64,000 nucleotides of DNA from Streptomyces sp. HD. GTDB lineage: Bacteria > Actinomycetota > Actinomycetes > Streptomycetales > Streptomycetaceae. Made by a program: the position numbers and the translations under genes. The stretch spans positions 124,001-188,000 of the forward strand of contig NZ_JAQMYP010000008.1 of assembly GCF_028369295.1 (NCBI RefSeq), in the 5' to 3' direction. This document shows positions 1 to 8,017 of the stretch, one piece after another; the first letter of the stretch is position 1; each line of letters opens with the position of its first letter. Below the pieces are notes generated by a model. The model was not told the origin of the DNA. It made no database searches and was given only the letters and a program-made list of their open reading frames with translations.

Positions 1-377
1 GGCGGGACGTCCTTCCCGCAGCCGGGACACTGCCGTACGCCGATCCTCGACCACAGCAGCCGCAGATAGGTGAAGACCTCGGTGACCGTGCCGACTGTGG
101 AGCGGGGGCTGCGGTTGGTGAGGTGCTGGTCGACGCTGATGGACGGGGACAGACCGGTGATGGAGTCCACGGAGGGGCGGCTGACCAGGCCGGTGACCAT
201 GCCCAGCGACTCCATGTACTGCCGCTGGCCCTCCCGGTGGAGGGTGTCGAAGGCGAGGGTGGACTTGCCGGAACCGGAGAGGCCGGTCATGACGACCAGC
301 TTGTTCTTGGGGATCGCGAGGGTGACGTTGTCGAGATTGTGCAGACGGGCGCCGGTGATGCGGATGAAGTCCTCCAT
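1..377 (-). CDS. UvrA-like ABC ATPase, N-terminal part (cut by window edge)
   Basis: I read this from an ATG at 377 down to the window edge, giving about 125 residues. The product starts [15 protein letters not shown], has a Walker [10 protein letters not shown] at residues 32-40 and begins a zinc module with CPGCG at 117-121. This is the N-terminal layout of UvrA, the damage-recognition ATPase of nucleotide excision repair. Many actinomycetes carry stand-alone UvrA-like paralogues linked to drug resistance as well as the housekeeping uvrA, and the fragment cannot tell them apart. It is divergent from the MerR gene and their 93-bp gap holds a dyad. A GAAGG lies almost against the start codon, so initiation may be unusual. 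The family call is firm; the exact paralogue is open. Confidence 0.85.
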   Translation of the reverse strand, partial: MEDFIRITGARLHNLDNVTLAIPKNKLVVMTGLSGSGKSTLAFDTLHREGQRQYMESLGMVTGLVSRPSVDSITGLSPSISVDQHLTNRSPRSTVGTVTEVFTYLRLLWSRIGVRQCPGCGKDVP

Positions 378-379
378 GC

Positions 380-399
380 CTTCAAGTTTTCCATTGAAG
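380..399. promoter_or_regulatory. MerR-type operator candidate (CTTCAA-N8-TTGAAG)
   Basis: A perfect 6-bp inverted repeat, CTTCAA at 380-385 and TTGAAG at 394-399, sits between the UvrA-like gene and the MerR gene. A further copy of CCTTCAAGT lies at 459-467, just before the MerR start. MerR proteins bind dyads of this size within promoters, so this is a plausible autoregulatory and divergent operator. Binding is inferred, not shown. Confidence 0.5.
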
Positions 400-470
400 T
401 CCTTATTGGGACTTTGGCTGCACTCTCCCCAGGTGACGTGAGAGCAGACACCGCGTAACCTTCAAGTCCC

Positions 471-1184
471 GTGAGGAACGACGACGAACGGCTGCGCCCC
501 GTCGACCTGGCCCGCCTGGCCGGGATCTCGACGCAGCAGGTCCGCAACTACGAGGAGGCGGGCGTCCTGCCGCCGGCCGCGCGCACCGCCTCCGGGTACC
601 GGGCCTTCACGGCCGTGCACCGGCGGGCGCTGCTGGCGTACCGCGCGCTGCTGCGCGGCTTCGGGCCGGTCACCGCGACCGGGGTCATGCGGGCCGTGCA
701 CGCCGGTGACGTCCCGGCCGCGCTCGCCCTCGTCGACGCCGCGCACGCCGCGCTGCACGAGGAGCGGACGGCGCTGGGTGCGACCAGCAAGGCCCTGGAG
801 ACGCTGACCGAGACGCCGCCGGACGAGTTGCCGCGCTCCGGGCTGCGGATCGGCGAGGTGGCGGCCCTGCTCGGGGTACGGACGTCGGCGCTGCGGGTCT
901 GGGAGGCGGCCGGGCTGATCGCGCCGGAGCGGGAGCGCGTCACGGGGTACCGCGTGTACCGGCCCGTCGACGTCCGTGACGCGCGTCTGATCCACACCCT
1001 GCGCCGCAGCCACTACCTCCTGGACCAGATCCGCCCCGTCCTGGACGGGTTGCGCCGGGAGGGCAGCACCGAGGCCCTGCGGGCGGCGATCGTGGCACGT
1101 GGCGAGATGCTGACGGCCCGCAGCCGGGCGATGCTGTCCGGCGCGGGTCGCCTGGACGACTACCTGGAGTGCACCGGAGAGTGA
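471..1184 (+). CDS. MerR family regulator with two HTH domains
   Basis: The 237-residue protein contains two MerR-type winged HTH segments. The first is at residues 8-55 (LRPVDLARLAGISTQQVRNY) and the second at about 124-175 (GLRIGEVAALLGVRTSALRVW, then GYRVYRPVDVRDARLI). Ordinary MerR proteins have one HTH and dimerise through a coiled coil, so this looks like an internal duplication acting as a single-chain dimer. No cysteine-rich metal site or effector domain is visible. The GTG start at 471 follows a CTTCAAGT element. The stop is 5 bp before the deaminase start, so the regulator is probably co-transcribed with the deaminase and oxygenase genes it may control. The family is certain; the inducer is unknown. 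Confidence 0.88.
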   Translation: MRNDDERLRPVDLARLAGISTQQVRNYEEAGVLPPAARTASGYRAFTAVHRRALLAYRALLRGFGPVTATGVMRAVHAGDVPAALALVDAAHAALHEERTALGATSKALETLTETPPDELPRSGLRIGEVAALLGVRTSALRVWEAAGLIAPERERVTGYRVYRPVDVRDARLIHTLRRSHYLLDQIRPVLDGLRREGSTEALRAAIVARGEMLTARSRAMLSGAGRLDDYLECTGE

Positions 1185-1189
1185 GAGGC

Positions 1190-1648
1190 ATGGAGCTCTT
1201 GGATCAGGAGACCGCGCGTGCCTGGCTCGGCACCGCCGTCGCCGAGGCACGGGCCGGGCTCGGCGAGGGCGGCATCCCGATCGGCGCCGCGCTGTACGGC
1301 CCCGACGGGACCCTCCTCGGCCGCGGGCACAACCGGCGCGTCCAGGACGGCGACCCGTCGACGCACGCGGAGACGGCGGCCTTCCGGGCGGCCGGGCGGC
1401 AGCGGTCGTACCGGGGTACGACCATGGTGACCACGCTCTCGCCGTGCTGGTACTGCTCCGGTCTGGTCCGGCAGTTCGGGATCTCCCGGGTGGTGATCGG
1501 GGAGGCGGTCACCTTTCACGGCGGGCACGACTGGCTGGCCGAACACGGTGTGCAGATCGTGCTCCTGGACGATCCCGAGTGCGTCGGGATGATGCGCGAC
1601 TTCATCGAGAACAATCCGGCACTGTGGAACGAGGACATCGGTGAGTAA
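1190..1648 (+). CDS. Cytosine deaminase-like zinc deaminase (yeast Fcy1 type)
   Basis: This 152-residue protein belongs to the cytidine/deoxycytidylate deaminase fold. It has the zinc motifs HAE (in THAETAA) and PCWYC, with Glu as proton shuttle. The C-terminal segment MMRDFIENNPALWNEDIGE strongly resembles the tail of fungal cytosine deaminase, which converts cytosine to uracil and ammonia and uses that tail to close the active site. I chose ATG 1190 with GGAGA at 1175-1179 over an upstream GTG at 1169. Its last 8 bases overlap the oxygenase start, so the two are translationally coupled. Cytosine deaminase is the best guess; another base or a guanine-type substrate is possible. Confidence 0.85.
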   Translation: MELLDQETARAWLGTAVAEARAGLGEGGIPIGAALYGPDGTLLGRGHNRRVQDGDPSTHAETAAFRAAGRQRSYRGTTMVTTLSPCWYCSGLVRQFGISRVVIGEAVTFHGGHDWLAEHGVQIVLLDDPECVGMMRDFIENNPALWNEDIGE

Positions 1649-2624
1649 GCCACGAACGCCCCGCGGCCCCCGCGTCCCGACGATCGACCTGCGCCCCTGG
1701 CTCGACGGCGACGCCGAGGCCCGCCGGGCCATCGCCCGCACCGTCGACGAGGCGCTTCAGACCGCCGGATTCCTCCTGGTCACCGGGCACGGCGTGGACC
1801 CGTCCCTGCGGGCCCGCATCCGTACGGCCGCCCGCGCCTTCTTCCTGCTCCCCGTCGAGGTCAAGCAGGCGTACGAGGCGAAGGTCGGCGGTCGCGGCTG
1901 GCTCGGCCCCGGCGCCGAGGCCAACGGGTACGCGGAGGGCACCGAGACCCCGCCGGACCTGAAGGAGTCGCTGACCTTCGCGACACACGAGCCGTTCGAG
2001 GACCCGGCGATCAACGCCGAGTGGTACGCGCCGAACGTCTGGCCGGCGGAGACACCCGGACTCCGACCGCTGTGCGAGGAGTACCTCGCGCGGATGGGTG
2101 AGCTGGAGAACCTGCTGCTCTCCCTGCTCGGCGAGGCCCTCGGCCTCGAACCCGACTTCTTCTCACGGCACATGGACCATCCGACGTACGGCTTCAACAT
2201 CAACTGGTATCCGGGGGCGGAGCTGATCGGCGAGCCGGAACCCGGGCAGTTCCGCATCGGTCCGCACACCGACTTCGGCACGGTGACGATCCTCGACCGG
2301 CAGGCGGGCAAGGGCGGGCTGCAGGTCTACACGGACGAGGGCGGGTGGGAGGACGCGCCCTTCGATCCGGCGGCGTTCACCATCAACATCGGGGATCTGA
2401 TGGCCCGTTGGACGGGTGACCGGTGGCGGTCGGGGCGGCACCGGGTGCTGCCGCCGCCCGCGGACGCGCCGGCCGAGGAGCTGATGTCCCTCGTCTACTT
2501 CGGGGAGTGCACACCCGGCACGCGCGTGGAGTCCGTGCCGGCTCCGGTGGGGCGGGTGGCGTACGAGCCGGTCGACTCGCATGTGTATCTGCGTCAGAAG
2601 CTGGACTCGATCACCGTCGACTGA
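1641..2624 (+). CDS. Isopenicillin-N-synthase-like Fe(II) oxygenase
   Basis: The 327-residue protein has a DIOX_N domain (residues 13-120, including GFLLVTGHGVD) and the double-stranded beta-helix core. The iron ligands His209, Asp211 (PHTDFGT) and His267 (SGRHRV) are present. The usual Arg-x-Ser that binds 2-oxoglutarate should lie near 281-283, but the sequence there reads Leu-Met-Ser (ELMSLVYF). It may therefore bind the co-substrate differently or not use 2-oxoglutarate. The GTG start lies inside the deaminase gene, behind a GAGGA. Pairing with a cytosine deaminase suggests oxidation of a pyrimidine base, as in thymine 7-hydroxylase of the same superfamily; that is inference only. Confidence 0.82.
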   Translation: MSKPRTPRGPRVPTIDLRPWLDGDAEARRAIARTVDEALQTAGFLLVTGHGVDPSLRARIRTAARAFFLLPVEVKQAYEAKVGGRGWLGPGAEANGYAEGTETPPDLKESLTFATHEPFEDPAINAEWYAPNVWPAETPGLRPLCEEYLARMGELENLLLSLLGEALGLEPDFFSRHMDHPTYGFNINWYPGAELIGEPEPGQFRIGPHTDFGTVTILDRQAGKGGLQVYTDEGGWEDAPFDPAAFTINIGDLMARWTGDRWRSGRHRVLPPPADAPAEELMSLVYFGECTPGTRVESVPAPVGRVAYEPVDSHVYLRQKLDSITVD

Positions 2625-2648
2625 CCGCCGTCGACGGTTCACCGTCAC

Positions 2649-2672
2649 CCGGGCGCGGTCGGCCGCGCCCGG
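2649..2672 (+). terminator. GC hairpin after the oxygenase gene
   Basis: A 10-bp perfect stem, CCGGGCGCGG at 2649-2658 and CCGCGCCCGG at 2663-2672 with a 4-base loop, lies 25 bp past the oxygenase stop. An outer GGTTC (2636-2640) pairs with GAACC (2674-2678). There is no U-run, as is usual for Streptomyces terminators. Confidence 0.65.
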
Positions 2673-2753
2673 CGAACCGTTTCTGAGTAAGGGTTGCCTC
2701 GTTGGGCGGGATACCACCCGTTCGGGTGTGTCCCCCGCCGAATGGAGCCGCCC

Positions 2754-4145
2754 GTGCGAATCACCGACATCCAGCGCTGCGACGTCCGGCCCGGACGCCT
2801 CGTCGAGTGGACGCTCAGCCCGGCGACCGTCGCGACGGCAGCCGGCCTGCCGGAGGACTCCCGGCCGCCGGCGTACAACCAGGAGTCGCATTTCAGGACC
2901 GCCCGGTCCATGCGTGAGGACGGCGTGTCCGCACCGACCTGGATCGGCACCGCCTTCGACATCCCGGGCCGGGCCGACCTCGACGCGCTGGAGGAGGCGT
3001 TGCGCGGCTGGACGCTGCGGCACGAGACGCTGCGCAGCGGATTCCGCTGGTCCGGCGAGCCGGGCGACGAAATGCGCCGGTTCACGCTCGACCCCGACGC
3101 CGTGTCCCTGCATCGCGTCGAGGTCGGCGACTTCACCGACCGGGCGGACCTGGTCCGGCACCTCCAGGACCGCTTCGACACCACGGCGGACGCCCTGCGC
3201 TGGCCCAACCTCATCTACACGGCCGTCGTCCGTGACGACTCGACCAGCGTGTACCTGGCCTTCGACCACAGCAACGTCGACGCCCACTCCATCTACCGCA
3301 TCCCCGCCGAGATCCACGAGCTCTACGCGGCGGGTGTCGCGGGCCGGACCATGGAGCTCACGCCGACCGGAAGTTACGTCGACTTCTGTGAGATCGAGCG
3401 GACGGACGCCGACCGGATCGACGAGAGCCACGACATCGTCGCCCACTGGCGGGAGTTCATCCGCCGCTGCGACGGCAGGATGCCGGCCTTCCCTCTCGAC
3501 CTCGGCCTGGATCCCGACGGCCCGCTGCCCACCCAGAAGCTCATGCGCGAGCAACTCACGGCCCCGGACACCGCCGCCGCGTTCGAGACGTACTGCCGTC
3601 CCTACGGCGGCAGCGCGGTCGGCGTCCTGGCCGCAACCGCCCTCATCGTCCACGAGATCGGCGGAGCGCCCGTCTACCGCACCGTCGTGCCCCTCCACAC
3701 CCGGGTGAAGTCCCGCTGGTCGGACTCCGTGGGCTGGTACGTGGGCGGTGCCCCCGTCGAGATCCCCATGACCGAGGTCCACGACCTCCCCAGCGCCCTG
3801 CGCACGGTGCGCGCCGCGCTGCACGCCAACCGGCACATGGCCCGCATGCCGCTTCCCCGGGTGCTCCGCCTGCTCGGCGCGGACTTCCGCCCGACGTCAC
3901 CCGACCTGTACTCGACCGTCTCGTATGTCGACACCCGGAGCGTCCCCGGCTCCGAGCACTGGGCCGAGCAGAAGGCGTACGGACTGATCAGAGTGTCGTA
4001 CGGCGACCAGGTGTGCGCCTGGGTCACCCGGCTCCACGAGGGCCTGTGGTTCGCGGGCCGCTACCCGGACACCGACGTCGCGTACAAGAACATGCGGCTG
4101 TACGTCGAACGGCTGCGGGACATCATCGTCTCGACCGTTTCGTAG
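2754..4145 (+). CDS. Stand-alone condensation-domain protein (NRPS C-domain / PapA-like)
   Basis: The 463-residue protein has the chloramphenicol-acetyltransferase-like condensation fold. It contains an N-terminal TLRHETLRSGFRW segment typical of C domains and a core motif DHSNVDAHS near 171-179. The usual HHxxxDG thus has Asp in the first position and keeps the catalytic second His and the Asp. A second-half signature is SVGWYVGGAPVEI. There is no adenylation, carrier or thioesterase domain and none nearby, so it would act in trans, joining an acyl or aminoacyl group to an amine or alcohol. I chose GTG 2754, preceded by GGAG at 2744-2747. It follows the oxygenase after a hairpin and may be a separate unit. 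Substrate unknown. Confidence 0.8.
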   Translation: MRITDIQRCDVRPGRLVEWTLSPATVATAAGLPEDSRPPAYNQESHFRTARSMREDGVSAPTWIGTAFDIPGRADLDALEEALRGWTLRHETLRSGFRWSGEPGDEMRRFTLDPDAVSLHRVEVGDFTDRADLVRHLQDRFDTTADALRWPNLIYTAVVRDDSTSVYLAFDHSNVDAHSIYRIPAEIHELYAAGVAGRTMELTPTGSYVDFCEIERTDADRIDESHDIVAHWREFIRRCDGRMPAFPLDLGLDPDGPLPTQKLMREQLTAPDTAAAFETYCRPYGGSAVGVLAATALIVHEIGGAPVYRTVVPLHTRVKSRWSDSVGWYVGGAPVEIPMTEVHDLPSALRTVRAALHANRHMARMPLPRVLRLLGADFRPTSPDLYSTVSYVDTRSVPGSEHWAEQKAYGLIRVSYGDQVCAWVTRLHEGLWFAGRYPDTDVAYKNMRLYVERLRDIIVSTVS

Positions 4146-4212
4146 AGCACCAACCGTGTCGTAAGAGCACCGACCGTTTCGTAAGCACACCGACAGTTTC
4201 GTAACCCAACGG
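4134..4212 (+). repeat. Four tandem 19-20 bp repeats spanning the stop codon
   Basis: Units beginning ACCGTTTCGTA occur at 4134, 4153, 4173 and 4193. Each has the form ACCGTTTCGTAAGAGCACCG with small changes. The first unit contains the end and stop of the condensation-domain gene, and each unit brings its own TAA or TAG. An 11-bp-spaced direct repeat TTGAGAGCCT follows at 4260 and 4271. Confidence 0.8.
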
Positions 4213-4296
4213 ACACCACGCGATCTAGTCCGAACCAAGTCCCCCTCCTTACCCTTGAGTTGAGAGCCTGTTGAGAGCCTTTGGGGGGAGGTGCGG

Positions 4297-6420
4297 GTGG
4301 GCACACGGTTGCACGGGCGTGGAGCCCTCTTCGACGCGGACCCCGCCGGCCTCGCCCCACGGCTCGTGGGACTGCGTCCGCACCAGCACCGGACCGCCAA
4401 GGTCGAGCATCCGCAGGAACTGCCCCTCGTCGTGCTGACCGGCGCGCGCGGACTCGGCAAGTCGGCGGTGCTGCGGGAGCTGCGGGACGCCTACAAGGGG
4501 CACACCCCGGTCGCGCTGATCGACTGTGAGCAGGGCGAGTTCGCGGCCCCGCCGTCCGGGCGGCCCGCCGAGGCATGGTCGCCGGTGTCACAGGCGCTGC
4601 TGGTGATCGCCGAGCAGCTCGCCGAGCCGGTGACCGGGGCCGGGCGGATCCAGTTCCCGAGGCTGATGTCGGGGCTGGTCGCGGTGGCCGCGGGCGGCTG
4701 GCGGGACGCCGACTCCGAGCGCATACGGCGTGAGGTGGAGCGGATCCTGCTGCTGAACGAGAGCGGGTCGTGGGTCACCGGGTTCGCGGGGCGGTGGGCC
4801 GGGCGGGTCGCCGCCAAGGTGGCCGCGGCGGCGACCGGCGGCGGGCCCCTGCTGTCGTCCGCCGTGGAGGCCACGCTGGAGGCGATCTCCGACAGCGTGG
4901 TGCACCGGCGCCGGCAGCGGGCGTCCACCTGGTACCGCGACTACCCGAACGCGGGCGGCAACGCGCGGCGCGGACTGATGCTGCTGTCCGACCACTTCCG
5001 GGCCGGCGGCACCTCCCGCGAGCACGCCGAGCGGTATCTCGTACGGGCCCTGCTGGCCGACCTCGGCGAGGCGTACGCCGGGATGCTGCCGCGGATGCAG
5101 CGGATCGGGCGGCCGCTCGTCCTGCTGGACAACGCGCAGTCCCCGCCCGGCCCTGGGCTCGTCGAGGCCGTGCTGCGGGACCGCGCCGAGGGCCTCGGTG
5201 ACCAGGTCGTCCTCATCGGCGGCCTGCGCGGTGACCGCCGCCCCGCGCTGCGCAACGCCGTCCACCGCGCCCTGCCCGAGGTCGCCCGGCGCAGCGACTG
5301 GACGCCGGATCCGGCCGCCCCCTCCTCGCGGGCGCTGCTCGTCTCGCTGCCGCCGCTCAGCCCCGACGACACCCTGCACATCATCGGCGCGGTATGCGCC
5401 GAGGTCGCGGTGCCGCCCCAACTCCCGCACGCCACACACCGGTTGACCGGCGGCAACCCGCTTGGTATCGCCCTGCTCGCCGAGTCCGCCGCCCAGCACC
5501 TGCCCGCCGTGGCCTCCCTGGGCGAGCTGCTCACCGCACCCGTACGGCTGCACGAGGACCACGACGGCGAGCCGGCGTACCTCGCGCTCCTGGACCGGCT
5601 CGTCCCGGCCGACCGCCTCGACGAGCTGACCGTGCTGGCCGCCGCGCACGACCACGACTCGGCCTGCGCCCTCGCCGACGAGCTCCTGCCGGACGACTTC
5701 GGCCCGGCGGACGTACGCGCGCTGCAGACCCGGCTCGTGACGGAGGGGCTGCCCGAGGTGCCTGGGCAGTTCGTCGGGGACCTGTTCGTGCGGACGCTGC
5801 TGCTGCTCCGGCTGCATCACGGCGACGCTGACCACGGGCAGTGGCGCAAGGCGCACGAGACGCTGATCGCGTACTACGCCGACGACGGCGACGGCGGTGG
5901 CCCCGAGGCCGCGGCCCGCCGGGTCCCGTACCGGCTGCATCATGAACTCGCCCTGGGGGCGGGTGAGCCGGCGGTCGCGTATCTGCGGGACGCCTTCCAC
6001 ACGCAGGACACCCGCGCGTGGCTGCGCTCGCTGCGCTTCATCGCCTCCGCGCCCTACTTCCACGCCCATGACGCCGAAGGCCACGACGCCGACGGCCACG
6101 GCTTCACCGGCCACGACGACCGGCGCACCGCGGTCGCCCTCGGCCGCACCGACGCCGGCCACGAGCCGCCCCGGGGCGTGGACGCCGCGCTGCACCTTCG
6201 GATACGGCGGCTGCTGCACGCCGTATGGCAGCTGACCGATCCGCTGACGCTGCCCGACGCGAAGGTGTGCGACCGGCTGCGGTTCGAGCTGGAGCAGCTG
6301 TCCAATCTGCGGCCCGCGGGCAACGCGCTGCTGTGGCGGGCCTCGCGGGACTGGCCGGAGGACGCGCTCGCCGGGCGGCCCCTGCGGGTGCCGGACGACG
6401 ACGAGGACGGGGAGGCGTGA
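4297..6420 (+). CDS. Large P-loop (STAND/AAA-like) NTPase
   Basis: This 707-residue cytoplasmic protein has a Walker A GARGLGKS at residues 49-56 and a Walker B-like PLVLLDNAQ near 272-281. Two stretches of LLVSLPPLSPDDTLHIIG type and a RLTGGNPLGIALLAESAA segment resemble the sensor/winged-helix part of NB-ARC or AAA_16 STAND ATPases. The C-terminal third is alpha-helical with no repeat or effector domain I recognise. I prefer GTG 4297 because GGGGGGAG at 4283-4290 is 6 bp away; GTG 4291 in frame is possible. Its stop overlaps the next start (TGATG), so the two products probably work as a complex. Role unknown: a signalling or regulatory ATPase is more likely than a transporter motor, since no ABC signature is seen. 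Confidence 0.75.
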   Translation: MGTRLHGRGALFDADPAGLAPRLVGLRPHQHRTAKVEHPQELPLVVLTGARGLGKSAVLRELRDAYKGHTPVALIDCEQGEFAAPPSGRPAEAWSPVSQALLVIAEQLAEPVTGAGRIQFPRLMSGLVAVAAGGWRDADSERIRREVERILLLNESGSWVTGFAGRWAGRVAAKVAAAATGGGPLLSSAVEATLEAISDSVVHRRRQRASTWYRDYPNAGGNARRGLMLLSDHFRAGGTSREHAERYLVRALLADLGEAYAGMLPRMQRIGRPLVLLDNAQSPPGPGLVEAVLRDRAEGLGDQVVLIGGLRGDRRPALRNAVHRALPEVARRSDWTPDPAAPSSRALLVSLPPLSPDDTLHIIGAVCAEVAVPPQLPHATHRLTGGNPLGIALLAESAAQHLPAVASLGELLTAPVRLHEDHDGEPAYLALLDRLVPADRLDELTVLAAAHDHDSACALADELLPDDFGPADVRALQTRLVTEGLPEVPGQFVGDLFVRTLLLLRLHHGDADHGQWRKAHETLIAYYADDGDGGGPEAAARRVPYRLHHELALGAGEPAVAYLRDAFHTQDTRAWLRSLRFIASAPYFHAHDAEGHDADGHGFTGHDDRRTAVALGRTDAGHEPPRGVDAALHLRIRRLLHAVWQLTDPLTLPDAKVCDRLRFELEQLSNLRPAGNALLWRASRDWPEDALAGRPLRVPDDDEDGEA

Positions 6421-8003
6421 TGGCCGCAGGTGTCGGGGCGTGGCTGCGGGAGCACGTCTGGGAGATCCCGCTGCGCCGGTACGTCGCCCTGCTGGTCGGC
6501 GCCGCGCTGGTGACCGGGTGCGTCCTCGGCGCACGGGTGCTGCTGCACGACGACCGCTCGTGCGCGCCCGGGGTGGTCATGCCCGAGGACGACGACGAGT
6601 GCGTGGGCGTGTCGACGTCCGACTACCACTTCGACCGGGACCGGTTCCGCGACACCGTGCGGGCGATCGACCGGGAGAACCGCTCCATCAAGGGCGCCTA
6701 CGTCACCGTCGCCCTGTTCGAACCCTTCACCGCGTCCGACCCCGACAACCTCAACGACACCCTGCACGAGCTCCAGGGCGCCTACCTCGCGCAGTACCAG
6801 GCCAACCACGGCTCCAACGGCGAGTCCCCGGCGATCCGGCTGGTGCTCGCCAACCCGGGCGCGACCGGGAAGCACTGGAAGTACACCGTCGAGGCTCTGG
6901 AGCGGATGGCCAAGGGACCGGACCGGCTGCGGGCGGTCACCGGGATAGGGCTGTCCACCGCGAACAACAAGCGGGCCGTCGAGGAGCTGACGCGGCGTGG
7001 GATCCCGGTGGTCGGCACCTCCATCACCGCCGACAACCTCGCCAACGGACAGGACGGCGAGGACCCCTACCCCGGGCTCGCCCGCGTCGCCCCCACCAAC
7101 ACCGACGAGGCCCGCGCGCTCACCTTCTTCGCCAAGGTGCGGGCGGGTGAGGCGGTGCTGGTGTACGACAAGCCGGGCGACCCGTACACGACGACGCTGC
7201 AGAAGTCGTTCGAGAAGCTGCTGAAGGGGTCGCCGTACCAGCCGTGGGCGTTCACGCCGCCCGCCGACCGCAGCGAGGAGGGCTCCACCGCGAACGACTT
7301 CCGGCAGATCACCCACCTCGTCTGCGACACGGCCGAGGAGACCGACACGATCCTGTTCGCCGGACGCCACACCCAGCTGCGCCAGTTCATCAACGCGCTC
7401 GGCGAACGCGGCTGCCAGGACCGGGCGTTCACCCTGCTCACCGGCGACGAGGGCTCGTATCTCACCGGCGACAAGGACCTCGACCGGGACGCCCTGAAGC
7501 ACCAGCTGTCCGTCCGCTACACCGCCCTCGCCCATCCGGACGCCTGGCTGACGAAGAACCCGCCCGCGACCGGCGGCTCCACCGAGGACGCGCGCGTGCT
7601 GGCCGAGCTGGTGCGCACGGCGCAGGAGAAGCCGGCGCGGGGCTCGGCGGCGCAGGGCGCGCGGCGGGCCGGGCCCATCGGTCCGGCCGCCCTGGAGGAC
7701 GGCCAGCTGATCATCGCCTACGACGCCATGACGCTGACCTACCAGGGCATCCGCGAGGCCAAGCCGGACGGCGAGGACGCCCCGACCCTCGCCGACGTCC
7801 ACGACCAGTGGGAGCTGATGACGGGCTCGCAGCGGGTGAACGGCGCGAGCGGCTGGATCTGCCTGGACAAGCACGGCAACCCCTACGACAAGGCCGTACC
7901 GATCGTCGAGGTCACCGCCGAGGGCCGCGCCCGGTTCGTCACCCTGGCGTGGCCGACGGGGAAGCCGCCGGCCAAGGAGTGCCTGCCGCCGGCGTCGTCG
8001 TAG
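6420..8003 (+). CDS. Membrane-anchored periplasmic-binding-fold protein
   Basis: The 527-residue protein has a short cytoplasmic N-terminus, one transmembrane helix at about residues 21-42 and a long extracellular part. That part resembles the type I periplasmic-binding fold of branched-chain amino acid binding proteins (GAYVTVALFEPF, AVTGIGLSTANNKRAVEELTRRGIPVVGTSIT, GEAVLVYDKPGDPYTTTLQKSF). Two acidic and Cys-containing stretches near the membrane (RSCAPGVVMPEDDDEC) could form a disulfide. No lipobox and no permease genes are near, so it is more likely a receptor than a transport component. Its ATG overlaps the stop of the NTPase gene by one base. Ligand unknown. Confidence 0.72.
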   Translation: MAAGVGAWLREHVWEIPLRRYVALLVGAALVTGCVLGARVLLHDDRSCAPGVVMPEDDDECVGVSTSDYHFDRDRFRDTVRAIDRENRSIKGAYVTVALFEPFTASDPDNLNDTLHELQGAYLAQYQANHGSNGESPAIRLVLANPGATGKHWKYTVEALERMAKGPDRLRAVTGIGLSTANNKRAVEELTRRGIPVVGTSITADNLANGQDGEDPYPGLARVAPTNTDEARALTFFAKVRAGEAVLVYDKPGDPYTTTLQKSFEKLLKGSPYQPWAFTPPADRSEEGSTANDFRQITHLVCDTAEETDTILFAGRHTQLRQFINALGERGCQDRAFTLLTGDEGSYLTGDKDLDRDALKHQLSVRYTALAHPDAWLTKNPPATGGSTEDARVLAELVRTAQEKPARGSAAQGARRAGPIGPAALEDGQLIIAYDAMTLTYQGIREAKPDGEDAPTLADVHDQWELMTGSQRVNGASGWICLDKHGNPYDKAVPIVEVTAEGRARFVTLAWPTGKPPAKECLPPASS

Positions 8004-8017
8004 CGGTCGCGGGCGGG

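Noticed and set aside
462..1250. 262-codon minus-strand frame opposite merR
   Set aside because: Antisense to the MerR gene; Arg/Gln-rich and without any domain.
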